Shown here: piece by piece, positions 22,597 to 35,685 of the stretch
How positions within the stretch are numbered: the first letter of the stretch is position 1
Layout: the number at the start of each line of letters is the position of its first letter
Assembly: GCA_963855995.1 (NCBI GenBank)
Contig: OY979717.1
Coordinates: forward strand, 48,652,244-48,716,243
Source of the DNA: Muricea muricata
Lineage: Eukaryota > Cnidaria > Anthozoa > Malacalcyonacea > Plexauridae
Direction of reading: 5' to 3'
Length of the DNA: 64,000 nt
Program-made: the position numbers and the translations under genes
Notes under the pieces: model-generated
The model's input: only the letters and a program-made list of their open reading frames with translations
Told to the model about the DNA's origin: nothing
Database searches by the model: none

Positions 22597-25500
22597 CTAT
22601 TCTGACATAGGGAATAAAATAATCGATGCATTACTTGTCAGAAAGAGACCTAGATGATTGTTATCAAGTTTCTCACCTGATGTTGTACGAGATCCACTGC
22701 TTGGTGAGGATGAGGGCGACGAGGAGGATCGGCCAAATGACGAAAAACCATATGAATTATTGGAAGGACGGTAGGAATTGCGTCCTCCAAACCAATTTCC
22801 GAACCATCCTGCAGTGTTCCCATAATGAGGGGTATGATGATATGGCGATCCCCAGCTGTTACCGTATCCTCTGTTGTACGAATTGTAATAGTCACTCCTG
22901 GTTCGGCTGCAAAACATAGTAGTAGTACATTTTACACCGCAGCATTTGTGTAAATTCGAAAACACAGGACGTGTTCGCATTATGATTCGAAGCAGATGTT
23001 CAAGGTATTAGATGATTAGTAACATTTTACTGGTATAACGTGCACGACAGTATGTCCTATATATGCGGTACCCATCATTCCCAAGAAAAAAACTCCCTAA
23101 AAGACGAGACTTTAAATTAAAGAAATTTCTCCAGTATATACAGAAACTATAAACAATTTGTGGTCGCAACTGAGAAAAAAACTATGAAGCCGCATTCCAT
23201 CACGTTGCGTCTTGAATTGTACAGCTCAAAATCAAGTTTTTAACACCGGGTCACGCCGCGTTATTCCATAATTGCATGATTATTCGAAAATGCTACCGGT
23301 CTTATCCCAGATTTTTGACATCTCGTTCTATATAGCGAAATGTTGTAGTCAGGAATATGTATACTTCCTTGTTAAAACTGGTTTCCCTACTATATCCACC
23401 TCGTGACTCTAAATATTCAAGTAACTTTGTTAACCACTTAAGATTCTGACAACTTAGAAAAAACTTGATTATAATTACCCTCCAAGTAAGTAACCCAGCA
23501 AACCACCAGTAGCAGCACCTAAACACATCAAAAACAAAATAAGCGTATAAAGTAGAATAGGTCTACCATCTGAAAATTTTCCTTGAATGGAACAGACTGT
23601 AGTGTTAAGTTTTGGAGGAATTTTGTAATTATATACGTTTCGCTTATACTCTTTTTGTCATTGAGCACTTTCTTAAATTATGAATGAAAAATTAGCGGCA
23701 GTGTGACAAAATGATACAAATAATCGATGACCTGAAAATGTCACAAATTCAATGCAAATTCTTAAATCTGATTTGTTAAAAGTTTGATAAGAAACATATT
23801 TCGTTTGAGTATTTATAGCCTACCGCTCCAAAATCCCGAGTTTGTGTTAGTAGAAGATCCCGTTGATGAGCTTCCTGCAGTCCCTGAAAAAATTGTCGAA
23901 TAACGTTGCAAAACGCAGACGATTTTTTGCTCGGGGATTTTTGAAACCGTCAACAAAGCCAAAGGCTAAAATTTTTCGTGCAGGCACCCAGGAACGGGCG
24001 ATCCGATAGTCTGCGAAAATCGTCAAATTTGATCATGATAAAAAAATATTACCAGCAGAGAATTTAATAAAATACAAGAAGAAACATACTCCGAAGAAAA
24101 AAAAAACTTGTAAACTCAGCATAAAAGCTGAGTTGAATACTAGGTGCATATACCAGCTTAATTTATTACTTGTGAACCGACAATTCTCCAGTAAATATTA
24201 CTTTTGTTTGTATGAATGTTTCTATCCATTTTATTACAATACATAGGATCGATGAAATATACTCTATAAACCTCCTAGAAACCTGTCAATGTAGAGGAAC
24301 CTCTGAACGACTCTATGACTGCGTCAATGGCAAAAGGCATGCAGTAGTTTTAGAACTTGTGTTATGCTGCTTTGACAAATTGAACAAAACCAATTCATAT
24401 TCAGCGGGACCCATTTAGCCTGCTCGCAGCCTGAAATTTTCAAGGAAAATTTTCCTTGAAAATTTCAGGCTGCGAGCAGGCTAGACCCATTTCACGTTCA
24501 TTACATGGACACCCGCGGTAAATACTGTACTTCTTCTTTATCAACATGTTTCACTTTATGTCAAAGTACAAACCTTGCGTGTACTCGGTACGGGATCCGG
24601 GATAAGGTGGCGGAGCTGTGTTCCCTGGTTAATTCATTAAAACAGGGACATAAGACTTTACGCTTGCGTTTACGCTACACCGTTCAACCATATTTAATAG
24701 AAAAGATGGTTGGGAAACTAGTTAGAATTACACTAGTCTATTGATAAATCTTTAGTATAGAATCATACTAGTACTGCATATATTTGATTATAGCTACACT
24801 ACTCGATATCGATTCCTCGATAGACAATTCATTATAGTATTTTTTTAACAAATAACAACATGGTTAAAGAGCACATAACCCCCCCCCCCAAAAAAAAAAA
24901 AAATATTTGCGAATGAAATCGGAAAGATTACAATTTTGCAAGATTTTTGGTGAACGAATTACTTATTTTAAATCTATTTTGTAGCCTCAAGCCGTTGTTG
25001 AATAACGGAATTTAAGTTAAAATTGCCGCCATTTTGGTTCGCAGCCGAGTATCAATTCTAGCAGTCTGGTACATAATATCCTTTTGCCGCAGACAAATTG
25101 ATCAGATATACAACGAAACAAACTCCGAATATGATCATCTTGTAAACTCAAGATTAGATTCATTTAGAAAAACAACACACAAAAATTCTGGTGACATTTC
25201 GACTTCATTACAAAGTCATTGTCAAACCAACTGAACATTTACAAGCAGAGCAAAGATCATCAGGGTGACATACAGGAAATTTACATCAAGGGTGGATTGA
25301 CATGAAATGTGATACTATTTACAATGCGAAAATTGAGTGTAAGAGTGGCAGAAAGTAAGAGCATCAATTCTTTATGAGCTTTAAGGCCACTATTGAGCGC
25401 CGATCTTTTCACAGTTTCGTTTTATATCCGGTAGCTAATGTGTGACGTAAACTCCGGACAACAACAAAGCTTTCTTGTACAATTCAAAAATTTTTTGGTG

Positions 25501-28500
25501 CCAAAACTCTTGTAGAATCAAAATCTTTTCGATTTCATTAAAAAAATTTTGGGGTTATGTGCACTTTAAAAATCCATTTTTAGCTATGATTCTAACAAAA
25601 TAATTATACTCGCTCTTGATTACTCAATCAGGGGTGAGTAATCAACTTTTTAACTATTATGCTTTTCTTCTCATGACTTATGTAGAAATATGACCTTTTA
25701 GTTCACATTGACAGTTTGACAATTAGTTGCCGAAGGCGAGGTGATTACAAGCCTATATTCACTGAGCCCAAGGGAAGTGTTTCCAGGTGTTTACAAATAA
25801 TAATCAACTAAACTTTACAAAAATTCACTTAAAATTAATTACTGTATAAAAAAGAAAAAAGCTAAAAGTTATAGTTACTGGTCAGGGACTATCACTTCAA
25901 AGACAGTGAATCTTCAACAATTAGAATGCAGGAAAATCAATAGTCACCTGGAAATTTATACTAATGTATAATACATACCTTGCGTATATTCTCGTTTAAA
26001 TCCAGGAGCGTCTGGACTGTTATAAGGGGGCGGTGGTGCACCTGGATCTGGAATAAAAATAAAGAAATATTTTAAAGTGTTAACGGAGCATGGGAAAGAT
26101 CATCAAAACTATAGTGGAAAAAAGGGACATAAATCAGTATAGCTCGACATACAACACACCCAACTTTGTAATAAATATTTTTTATATATTAAATAAACTT
26201 GGGTTTCATTACAACATAGCCGCATACGTGACTGTTAAAGAGTCTTCCCCAAATAATCAAGACCTCTTAAATAAATGAGTCCACATTGAGAACCATCCTC
26301 GGAGATACGAAAAACTAGATCCATATCACGTTGAGTACACTCATGCATTGTGAGAAAATTGAGCGAAAATGATTAGTGCGGTCTTTTTTAAGACTCAGAA
26401 TGAAACACTCACCTGATCCCATTTGGCTAGGGTCTTGAGGATATGGACTAGGCATAGTGTCTGTATCTGTGAGGAATTGTTAAGGAAATAGATAATGGAA
26501 GGTAATAGAGTGGTATGGAAATTAGTCACAATATGGAAGACAAGAAATAGAATAGAATCAACTGCATTTATAATTCTTATCATATTAGATGTCGTGTCAT
26601 TGCAGTTCAGTCTCTAGATATCATGTCTTGTTCTCCAGATACATTCTTGTTCTAGAAGATGCAATTAATTATATTTGCAGGACTTGTATATTAGATTAGA
26701 AAGAAATAAGATGAACTAAGCACAGAATATTTCTCAAAAAAGACATGAATATGAAATAATTCGAATGTGAAAATATGAATAGAATAAGGTAATTAGAGGC
26801 AGTAAAGCATTTTTACACGAAAACAAAAGGATATATATGTCTGTTCGTTGTACATGTCTTGAATACCATATAGAAAATAACAGCGACAATAATAAACATC
26901 ACCAAATCACCGAAACCACTGGAATTTTTATACCTTAGGATACAACATAATCATTATACGAGTAATTCCAAGGCGATTGATTCACTTGTTAGATTTTATG
27001 TAAATATAAACAACAGTATGTCAACTTTCTTCGAAATGGGAAGTAAAGTCTAATTTTTCCTAGTTTGGCAGCAATTATCAATTTTAAAGTTGTCGACCAG
27101 AATTCCGAGAAACGTGCTCCATTTATGGTGTTAAAAGCGACATGAAACGGTTCTCTTAGTGGTGCTTTGAAGCGATCGCTTCCACCTTATTATTTCAGGG
27201 TGGTATTTTGATAAGGTTTGTAGGTTGACAGAACAGATGGACTGGAAGCGAGAAGAATCTATTCTTGATACCGTGTTTATAACTTATGAAATACATGTAC
27301 TGGTAAGTTCAGGTAAGATTTACTCTGTGTGATCCATTCCACGCCTTGACGCATATCAGTTACAAGATAAGGCGATGTTGGTGAACTTCACTAGGCCTTC
27401 CTTGGCGGTTTCCCAAATCAAACCAGTCACGAGAGAAGGCGTGACACTACGCTAGTCAAACCCTATAAAGAATTTTCTGATAAACCGAGCTAATTCCGAG
27501 GAGATATATAATGCAATAAAACACGCACCTTCTTCGATTTCCATCTTGATAGTCGTTCCAGCCATGATAATCAGACGAGCCTTGTTTGGCACGTCCTTCT
27601 TCTGTCAGTTCAATGGTATACTCCAACTAAAATATCCACACATCAATAGTGTTAAGGCCTGTTCAACATGTTGGTCCAACATCACCCAACATTGTTGGAT
27701 GCAACATTTTGGCCTCGTTTGAACACCATGTTGGAAGATGTTGGCTTAATTTCAAACTTGCTTAAAATTTCGTCCAACATCATGCAACATTGTTGGCCAA
27801 ACAATGTTGCATGATGTTGGCTTCGTTTGAACAGGCCTTTAGAATCATTATTACAGAAGAATAATTCTTGTTAATACTGTGTATTCCAAAGCAATTGTGT
27901 CGACAATCGCGTTGGACTTTGTCTGAACCAGCTAGCTCTTACCACTGAAATTAACTTCTCGAAGTTCATTGTTAAGAGGCATTTCATCGTTGCAATATTT
28001 TTAATTTAAAAGGGCTTTAAAATATTTGGCTAGCATGTTATCAAGATTAATCGACCAATCAAAAGATGATCGGTGAAATCGACAATTTCGCATAATGTGT
28101 AAACGATTGTGACGTCGAAGAAAACGTGTGGCTAAGTTTTGGGCGTGTTTACTGACTTTACACATCATGTTTTTCTTATATTTGTCAGAAACACTTAACG
28201 AGAGAGAATGCTGCAAGTTAGTGCAAATTCAAACTGGCGAAATTCGGAAATCACTTTTAACATATCAGCCAAGGAAATACTAGTAACTAGCGGGTATCGA
28301 GTGTTAATGAAACTATCAAGAGAAAACAAACTATATTTAATTTCAGAATTTCAGAATTAATCGTGACACATCGTGTTTCAATTGGGAAACATCGTGTTTC
28401 AAACACATGTTTCAAACAAGTTCATGCAGCATGCTTGAACGTAAATATAAGTAAAACAATAATCGGAGTACAGTACATACCCCACAGGATCCTCGGAGTA

Positions 28501-31500
28501 TATAGGGATCATCAGGATGATCATATCCTTCGCAGCTCACATCAATCCTGCCAAATCTGTATTTGTTATCCATGTCTGTCTTACACTCCCACTATACAAT
28601 CGTTACAACAATACTTATTCGTATAAATTGAATCGAAACCAAATGAATCTAAAATTGACCATATTAAAGCTTCGTACACAAAACAAGAGCAATTTTTTCA
28701 TCCAATTTTTACTAATAGCAAGTTTTACTTACTCCTGTGTAGCAAAAAAATCTTCAAAATACATCGACTGGCTTCTATTGCCTTGTAGGGATGTTCGACT
28801 GTATACCGATATACAGAAAATATCGGTATTGAATTCAATATCGGTATATCGGTGTGACTTTTTCTCTTACACCGATGTACCGAAATTTCCGATATGCCAT
28901 TCGGTATACCGAAACTTATAAATGGAAATATCAATTTTGCTTCATCATCGTAACAAAGACGGATTTTCAATAATTCGAAAAGGGCTGAATATATGCCTAA
29001 ACCACCTTCTAAGGAGCTTCTAAATAATCGGAGATCAGTTCTGCATCGTTGACTGAATTTTCACCTTTCAAAACGAACATTTTTCCATACTGACATTGAG
29101 CAATGTTTCTCTCGATAATAAGGCCAAAAAGTCGATACACCGATAGAACCCGTATAATTTTTCCACTATACCCATACCGAAAATTTCTCATACCGAACGA
29201 CCCTATAGTGCCTTTTAGAGTCATATTTACTAGAAATTTTTTTACAAAAAAGCAAGATGGATGATAGACAGAAGCAATAACTTCCATAGGTGAAAAATAT
29301 CGCAAAATACAATGCATTTAATGTTGTAATGAGTGGACCGCAAAAAAAAACCACTAGAAATAGTCTTACCTGAGCATCATAACCATCCCAACCTCTGTTG
29401 TAACATTGTACAACTTGTGGAACAAAAACTGAACAACCCGCTGACCCACCAACACATTTGAGTTGAGAAACGGGACTATTTCTTCTTCCCGTTGTCATTC
29501 GACCCTCGCGTAGGGTCAATACTTCCACATCACGGATACGCACTTTGTCACTTCCTTTCAAATAAGATGATAAATTAATAATATTGAAGCAGGCTTGCTG
29601 GACGTATAGATCAAGAAGAGTAATTAATTCAAGGACGTTTCAAGGATATTTATGGCTAGTACTGCTTTAGGTAAAACATGTCAAACAATATCGATCCCTG
29701 GGAAACTAGAACAACACTCATATTTGATGAATTCATGACAAGGTCATTTACTAATAGGCACTTCTTCATAATTTCAACGACTTTTTCATACGAAATGTAT
29801 ATGGGTTCTTCATTAGGATATTAATTTTACTTTTTGAAACGATGAATGAAGTGAAAACCAATGATTCGAGCAAACGACCTTGTAGTAGTGACAACTAACT
29901 AGCAGTAGTGACAACTAACTAGTAGTAGTACTGACATGCAACTAACTAGTAGTAGTACTGACATGCAACTAACTAGTAGTAGTACTGACATGCAACTAAC
30001 TAGTAGTAGTACTGACATGCAACTAACTAGTAGTAGTACTGACATGCAACTAACTAGTAGTAGTACTGACATGCAACTAACTAGTAGTAGTACTGACATG
30101 CAACTAACTAGTAGTAGTACTGACATGCAACTAACTAGTAGTAGTACTGACATGCAACTAACTAGTAGTAGTACTGACATGCAACTAACTAGTAGTAGTA
30201 CTGACATGCAACTAACTAGTAGTATTACTGACATGCAACTAACTAGTAGTACTACTGACATGCAACTAACTAGTAGTACTACTGACATGCAACTAACTAG
30301 TAGTACTACTGACATGCAACTAACTAGTAGTACTACTGACAACCAACTAGTATTACTGACAACTAATTAGTAGTACTAGCCCTAGACTAGCTGTATTGAC
30401 TACTCAGTTTACGACAAAGGACCTTCATTCCTATATAACACCGATTTGCACTTTATTTTTTCACATAGTGAAACAACCTATACCTTTCGTATATTATTAA
30501 TTGCACTACCTACACTGGCAGCGTTACTTCGAGAGTTTTTCATCTAAAACGACTGGTAGATTGCCCTTAAAAATAGGTACCCATTGCGTAAAAGAGGCTA
30601 TCCTACAGGATTAGCAACTGTTAATTGCGCTAATGTCGTCCATGGTAATATAGGCGATCTTGGTTGATTTTTTAACGATTGAAAATTCTTCTTTATTCTT
30701 TGGCTTATGAAGCCAGATATCATATGTAAATAAACCATCAACAGTACAGCAACATTTTTTAAACAAACTGGTCAAAAAATATTTACTCCACAATTTCGCC
30801 AAAAGCCCAGCACTAAATACTTTCTATTTCCATCCTCAGAGATATGAAAAACTAGATTCACATTAATCTGACGCTGCAGAGAACAACGAAAAATTCGTTG
30901 TCTCGAGCGGGATTCGAACTCGCATCTTCGGATTTCTAGACCGCCGCTCTACTAATGGAGCCATCGAACCAACTGAGATTGGTAGCGAGTCTTATCCAAT
31001 TTAAGTGCACGAAATATTTTCTGCTAACTCCATGTCACAGGACGCCACTTCCATGCGCTGCATGCATGCGCTGGCTAACCACAAAAAGTATATATTAAGC
31101 GTTCACTATTTGCTCAAATAAGATATAGTACAATCGAATTTGCATTCGAAATAATGCATTCGTATGTACGTGTTTTTGCGCAAGAGATCCTTAAAGAAAC
31201 GTATAGTCGCGCAAAGGCAAGAGGTTAGATATTCGTAATATGAATATGAGTTCTATATTATGAACCCGTTCTGTATTATGAACCAGAATTTCACCGAGAT
31301 TGGCACTGGGATCAAAGAACGGTACATAAAAAAGTTGAGGACATAGCCTAAATATGGAAAATTTTGTGCATATTTTTTATATATGTACGTATATTTTAAG
31401 TGCATATTCTATATGTACTTTTTAGTATATAGTTTTTATTTTCTGCAATCTGACTGGTTGCATGGGCGGCTCCTCAACCATCGTCAGTGGGACCAGATTC

Positions 31501-33413
31501 TGTAATTAACTATATTTCATAATATTTTCAAATTTTGCTGCGGTTGTAGATTGGTGATCACTTGAGATCATGAAAATTCCTGTGGGAGGGGGGGGATTTA
31601 ACAGGAGGCCTGCCCCTTTTTGAGTTGTGTGTAATACCAAGGTAATGACTCTGAAGGGGATGTTGATGTCCCTAAAAGGCAGGTTCATTAATTTTTATGA
31701 GCAGGGAGGGGGGTTGCTATTATATCACATTCACAATAATTTTTTAATACTTCACTAGCTAGCCTGTAGTAACTGACCTGAATTTTGACATGAGAATGTT
31801 TACTGATAAAGTACTTATTAAGGGATCAATCAAAAACTAATTTTAAAGCCTATATGTACCTCAATTCACAACTTAAAGCATTCAGTTGTCCTGCATAATC
31901 GTACAGTCAAAGACCTCAAAATATTACATAAAAATGCCAATCATGATGACTGATCAGTTCCATTAGTTATTGGTCAAATGTTATTCTTTTTCACTGGTAA
32001 AATTCTAGCTTCAACATTCAAGAATAGAACATACTTTGCAAAAATGTCTATAACATTTTTCTGTGCTTGCAATGTGATAAATATTGTATCAAATAAATTC
32101 ATTTCCAATTCCATAAGCTGATCAAGTTATTTGACAGAAGATATGTTATGATGGTCAATATGTCCTGATAAGTCAAATCTAATGGACCATTCCCCAATTA
32201 GACTAAGTTTTAAATTGGAAAACAATTTTAGCAGAGATGGAAAGAGCTTCCTAAATTTGGTGAAATTGTGAAGTTTGGTTGCAAAATATTGTAAAATGTG
32301 GAAAATATAGTCCTGTAAAGTTTGCGAATTTTGTATACTTTTGTATGTATTACGCACGGAAAAGCGTTACCACTAAGTGGAAATGTGGTAACGCTTTTTC
32401 CCACGTAATACAAAAGTATACAAAATTTGCAATCTTTACATTTACTATATTTTCGACATTTTAGTATATTTTACAACCAAACTTTGCAGTTTTGCTAAAT
32501 TTAGGAAGCTCTTTCCATCTGTGTTAAAATCGTTTTCCAATTTTAAAGTTTGTCTAATTGGGGAATGGTCCATTGGCTAACCAGAACTGGAAAACAGGAA
32601 GCTGATCAATTTTCTATCTAATAAATTGATCAACTTCAAGAAATGAATTGAATACAATATTTTATTAACATTTCCAATGTAACAGCAGCAGACACTGACA
32701 ATAACACTGACAAAGGCACCCCACAGTGCACTTATGCACCAGTCAATATAAGGATTACCCCCAGACTTAAAGATTAAGAATTGCTTGCTTTTCTAAAGAT
32801 CTGGTTCACCAATAAGGAAAAATCTGTTATACCCCCTGCTAATACATCATCATGTCTCATGTCTGGGGGTATGGGAATTTATGATGTATTATTGATCCAA
32901 GAAAGATTGCAATCAACTCAAACATTTAAAATAAGCTGTCTTTAAAATTGGCCTTTAAGAGGTGCCATCATTGGATATCCAAATAGTACGAGTGTCTCTT
33001 TGAATGATAAATATGATTGTGAAAAACGAACAATAAAATTGATCAAAATAGTGGTTAATCACTGAGAAAAAGCACCCCCAGGATGCATACCCGTCAAAGG
33101 TAGGTCTTTAACTCGTTCTTGAACTCCATGAAGAAGCTACGAAAATGTATTTATTCAGTAATTTCACATCTATATACTAGTCAACTTGTATACTTCACAA
33201 AGAATTTTTTTACTTTAGTATACAGCATATTATAACCAGCACACTGTAAGTCAATCATTACAAACAGTTTAGCAGAAAGTATTTATTTTCAATCACACTG
33301 ACAAAAAATTATATCTCAATACAGTCATACAGATACTTACCAAATACGACTAATATGGAGTACGAGAGGAAACACACACATAACAGAACTGAACGACTTT
33401 GTCGAAAATCCAT
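22597..33413 (-). CDS. SARAF: SARAF (TMEM66), store-operated calcium entry regulator
   Basis: SARAF is an ER membrane protein that slows store-operated calcium entry through STIM. Exons read on the minus strand: 33413-33341 (signal peptide MDFRQSRSVLLCVCFLSYS), 29554-29370 (luminal; SQLKCVGGSAGC, VVQCYNRGWDGYDAQ), 28591-28481 (WECKTDMDNKYRFG, DVSCEGYD, LRGSCG), 27626-27529 (LEYTIELTEEG), about 26918-26820 (membrane segment DLVMFIIVAVFSIWYS), 26460-26413, 26047-25979 (PGAPPPPYNSPDAPGFKRE), 23883-23824 (NSGFWSG), 23518-23479 (AATGGLLGYLLGG), 22906-22677 or on to the stop at 22597 (Gly/Ser/Tyr-rich). Phases agree at every junction except 5 to 6, where no matching donor was found. A strong donor (tcag then gtgaga) at 22,677 suggests a further short last exon. 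Conserved Cys residues and the order of segments match vertebrate SARAF. Confidence 0.9.
24416..24483. repeat. Perfect 68-bp palindrome with 9-bp direct repeats
   Basis: tagcctgctcgcagcctgaa... is followed without spacer by its exact reverse complement: arms 24,416-24,449 and 24,450-24,483. The direct repeat gacccattt flanks it (24,408-24,416 and 24,484-24,492). It lies inside a SARAF intron. It could be a tiny snap-back element or a template-switch product. Confidence 0.85.
24754..24842. repeat. Dispersed repeat (ATACTAGTA family), copy 1
   Basis: Contains tagaatcatactagta, tttgattata, and ctcgatatcgattcctcgat. Related copies are at 34,752-34,852 and 63,900-64,000. This copy is the most diverged. 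Intronic in SARAF. Confidence 0.55.
25600..25930. repeat. Dispersed repeat, inverted relative at 40,940-41,280
   Basis: Shares tgccgaaggcgaggtgattacaa and gcctatattcactgagcc, plus a long stretch with tttacaaataataatcaac and aaagttatagttactggtca that matches the other copy in the opposite orientation. Probably a MITE; the ends are not resolved. Intronic in SARAF. Confidence 0.5.
27655..27838. mobile_element. PIF/Harbinger-type MITE, 184 bp, TTA target duplication
   Basis: Starts aggcctgttcaacatgttgg and ends with the inverted form (gtttgaacaggcct). TTA flanks both ends (27,652-27,654 and 27,839-27,841). The interior is almost wholly built from ccaacat/atgttgg motifs in both orientations. The 3-bp TTA duplication is typical of PIF/Harbinger. 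Located in the SARAF intron between exons 3 and 4. Confidence 0.82.
28785..28925. repeat. Short palindromic repeats of the cggtatacc type
   Basis: Several copies of a ~9-bp motif in both orientations (tataccgatatac, atatcggtat, cggtataccg) within 140 bp. A related run lies near 29,120-29,200. Intronic in SARAF; no gene. Confidence 0.4.
29887..30370. repeat. 27-bp minisatellite, about 16 units
   Basis: The unit is actagtagtagtactgac plus atgcaacta. Most units on the left carry agtagtagtactgac; the last four or five carry agtagtactactgac, a block change that shows local spread of a variant. Because 27 is divisible by three, both strands have long open frames (9-residue repeats MQLTSSSTD and MSVLLLVSC). 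They are by-products of the repeat, not genes. It lies in SARAF intron 1. Confidence 0.92.
30829..30990 (-). mobile_element. tRNA-derived SINE, family A
   Basis: On the minus strand: ggctccattagtagagcgg (A-box region), gagttcgaatcccgc (B box, 30,909-30,923), then cgagacaacgaatttttcgt, and a tail reading gtgaatctagtttttcatat. Other copies: 43,950-44,070 (minus), 44,325-44,515 (plus), and a tail-only piece at 26,288-26,330. Located in SARAF intron 1. Confidence 0.8.
32181..32574. mobile_element. Palindromic MITE, ~394 bp (GGACCATTCCCC family)
   Basis: Arms of about 190 bp: it starts aatggaccattccccaatta and ends with the reverse complement (taattggggaatggtccatt-like). Nearly the whole length pairs, meeting at ggaaaagcgttaccact and gtggtaacgcttttt. 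A related copy is at 57,899-58,152. Intronic in SARAF. Confidence 0.85.
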
Positions 33414-33419
33414 ACTAAC

Positions 33420-35530
33420 AATCGTTATCCTTATCACAACGAATTCAACTTAATCAACTGTGAGATTTTATAAAGTTTTTCTATTCATCAATTCATAACA
33501 GAACTTACAGAACGAAAGTGCAATTTCTATAGCTGTTTGTTGTTTATATTGCCCTCGACAATTACGTCATTTCTTTTTGCTATATTTTTAACCTGCAGCC
33601 ATGGAGCTGTTACAGCTGGCGGAGTTTAATTGGCCGACGTTTTTGCTTATTTAAGCAGAAGTTCCACGCCAAATATTACATCAGCTGCAAAATTTTAATT
33701 TTTAAAATCTTTTCAAAATTGAACTGTCATAGGATGAAAACCTATGACAACGCATATTAGATAGGAGATAGGACGAACGTTCCCCCACTTATATGCCGTG
33801 ACAACCCCCCCCCCTCACACACCGTTAGGAGTTTCGATAAAGGTACCTAACCTAATAGACCTAACATTCACAAGACAAAGGTTGATAACGAACTCTAGCG
33901 TTCTTTGATGGTGTGAGAGTTTTTTTAAATTGCTTGAAAATAATGACGGTCGAGGAGACACAAATTGGCAAATTGAATTGTGTGCATTTTTTAAACAAAC
34001 TAGTAAATCTTTGCCCATACTTAGTGTTCTCTTTTTTAGGTCAATGGCAAATTTTCTTTGAGGAGGACAAATACCTAGTGCCGTCAAAGACTATTGGGGA
34101 CATGGGTCAAAATATTTTGTTGGGTCCCCCTCCCAACGTAAAGGCACTCGTTTTCGAAGTATTTGTACAGCGTCAGTTACATTAGTATTTTTTGTTTCTG
34201 TCGTGCTTTCAATTGGAGGCACAAGCACCCTTGCCCCACCCCCTCTCTGAGAAGCCCTGCAAATACCTGCTGGGAATAACCTGACGGGAAAGGAGTAAAT
34301 CGATCAAATCTATTCACAAATTTGCAAATAATTAGAAGTCGTCTTGTTTAATAAACTTAATAAACTAGAAACGTTTTCTTTTAGCCTGGTCTTCACTGGC
34401 GACATGTCTGGGGGCTTTTTAGTGCCACATTGGACGTAAACATCAACACAAGCCGCACAATTGTGCCCAAGCATAAGATTATGAGCATAAACTATGGTAG
34501 AATAAATTAAATTAAAGGCAAATTTAAAACAAAAATCTTTCTGACGAAATCCCTGAGGAAAAGTTAACCTTTGTTATGTTGATTATGCATTTATTCTTAT
34601 GTTGCTAGTGAGCACCAGGCTTCACGGGCTAGTTGAACATGTGTCTAATGCATATACTGTGATTTTAAAAAGTGGAAATGAATGAGGATATGCGAATGTC
34701 CAACATCAGCTTCACACTAAATTGCTATACATAGCCGAATAGGTTTTAGTAGAATCATACTAGTATACTATTGCAAATGCTGTAATTTGATTAGTTGTAG
34801 AGTACTACACGCTATCTATTCCTCGATGGATAGCGAGTAGCGAAACAATCATATTCCAATGGAGGCGTTAAATAGAGACAAAATTTACGATGTAATGAAA
34901 AAATCTAGCACTTCTAACGCCAAAAAATGCGATGGTAAGAAGCTTTATATACAATGCATCAATGCTGTGGAATAACCTTCCTTTGGAGGCAAAGACAACG
35001 ACTTTGCTTCGTCTGCATGTGCTATTATGACGTCATTTGTCGGCATCCTTTAGTCTCCCCATGGGGTCTATCACTACTGATGAAACTGATGTCTCCTCTC
35101 CCCTTGTGTGATAACTGTGCTTATACATATCCTCATTATATATGCACCAAATGACATTTTCAAAATTATTAACGTGTATATTACACGATTTTTTTATTCT
35201 CTTTAAGCCTTTTGAAACGATACATTAGCAATACGTTTGCAGTTTTTCAGTGCCTTTCTTCTAAAGAGAGCTACTTCGCTTTATCAATTAAGGCGTAGTA
35301 TAGTGCGAGCGGAACTTCTGTTCCTTGTATTATGTTGACTCAGAATTAAGTAATAGTTTTTTGTTACTCTCTTTGCTCTCGGAGTAGGCTGGGATGGGAT
35401 GCGATGGGGGTGAACTTATTATCAGTTTATATTCTGATCATTACCGTACGTACGGGGTTTTCTTGGATACCTGATGCACTACCAAGAGGAACTCGCAAAA
35501 TCGCAAAAAGGTGAAGAATATCTTTAATAA
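33420..35530. other. Intergenic between SARAF and NDUFA11
   Basis: The first few hundred bases upstream of 33,413 should contain the SARAF promoter; I see no clear TATA. Apart from the dispersed repeat at 34,752-34,852 I find no gene or spliceable exon. Confidence 0.5.
34752..34852. repeat. Dispersed repeat (ATACTAGTA family), copy 2
   Basis: tagtagaatcatactagtat, actattgcaaatg, gtaatttgatt, ctatctattcctcgat, and gatagcgagtagcgaaacaa. It is about 90 percent identical by eye to the copy that runs off the right edge of the window (63,900-64,000). Confidence 0.72.
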
Positions 35531-35533
35531 AAT

Positions 35534-35539
35534 TTATTT
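35534..35539 (-). terminator. Polyadenylation signal of NDUFA11
   Basis: AATAAA on the minus strand (tttatt on plus), about 150 bp after the stop codon. Confidence 0.5.
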
Positions 35540-35685
35540 CTTTGAGTGGACAACTGTTCGAGCCAACATACATAGATTACTATACTTTACAAAAAGAAAC
35601 TGGATCTTAAAACAGTAACCATCGAGTTACCAATGCCCATGTACACTTTGTGGTCAGTAACAATTATATTAATGAACAGCTAATT

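Noticed and set aside
29899-30370. Long open frames on both strands (147 and 144 codons)
   Set aside because: They arise from the 27-bp period of the minisatellite, not from a gene.
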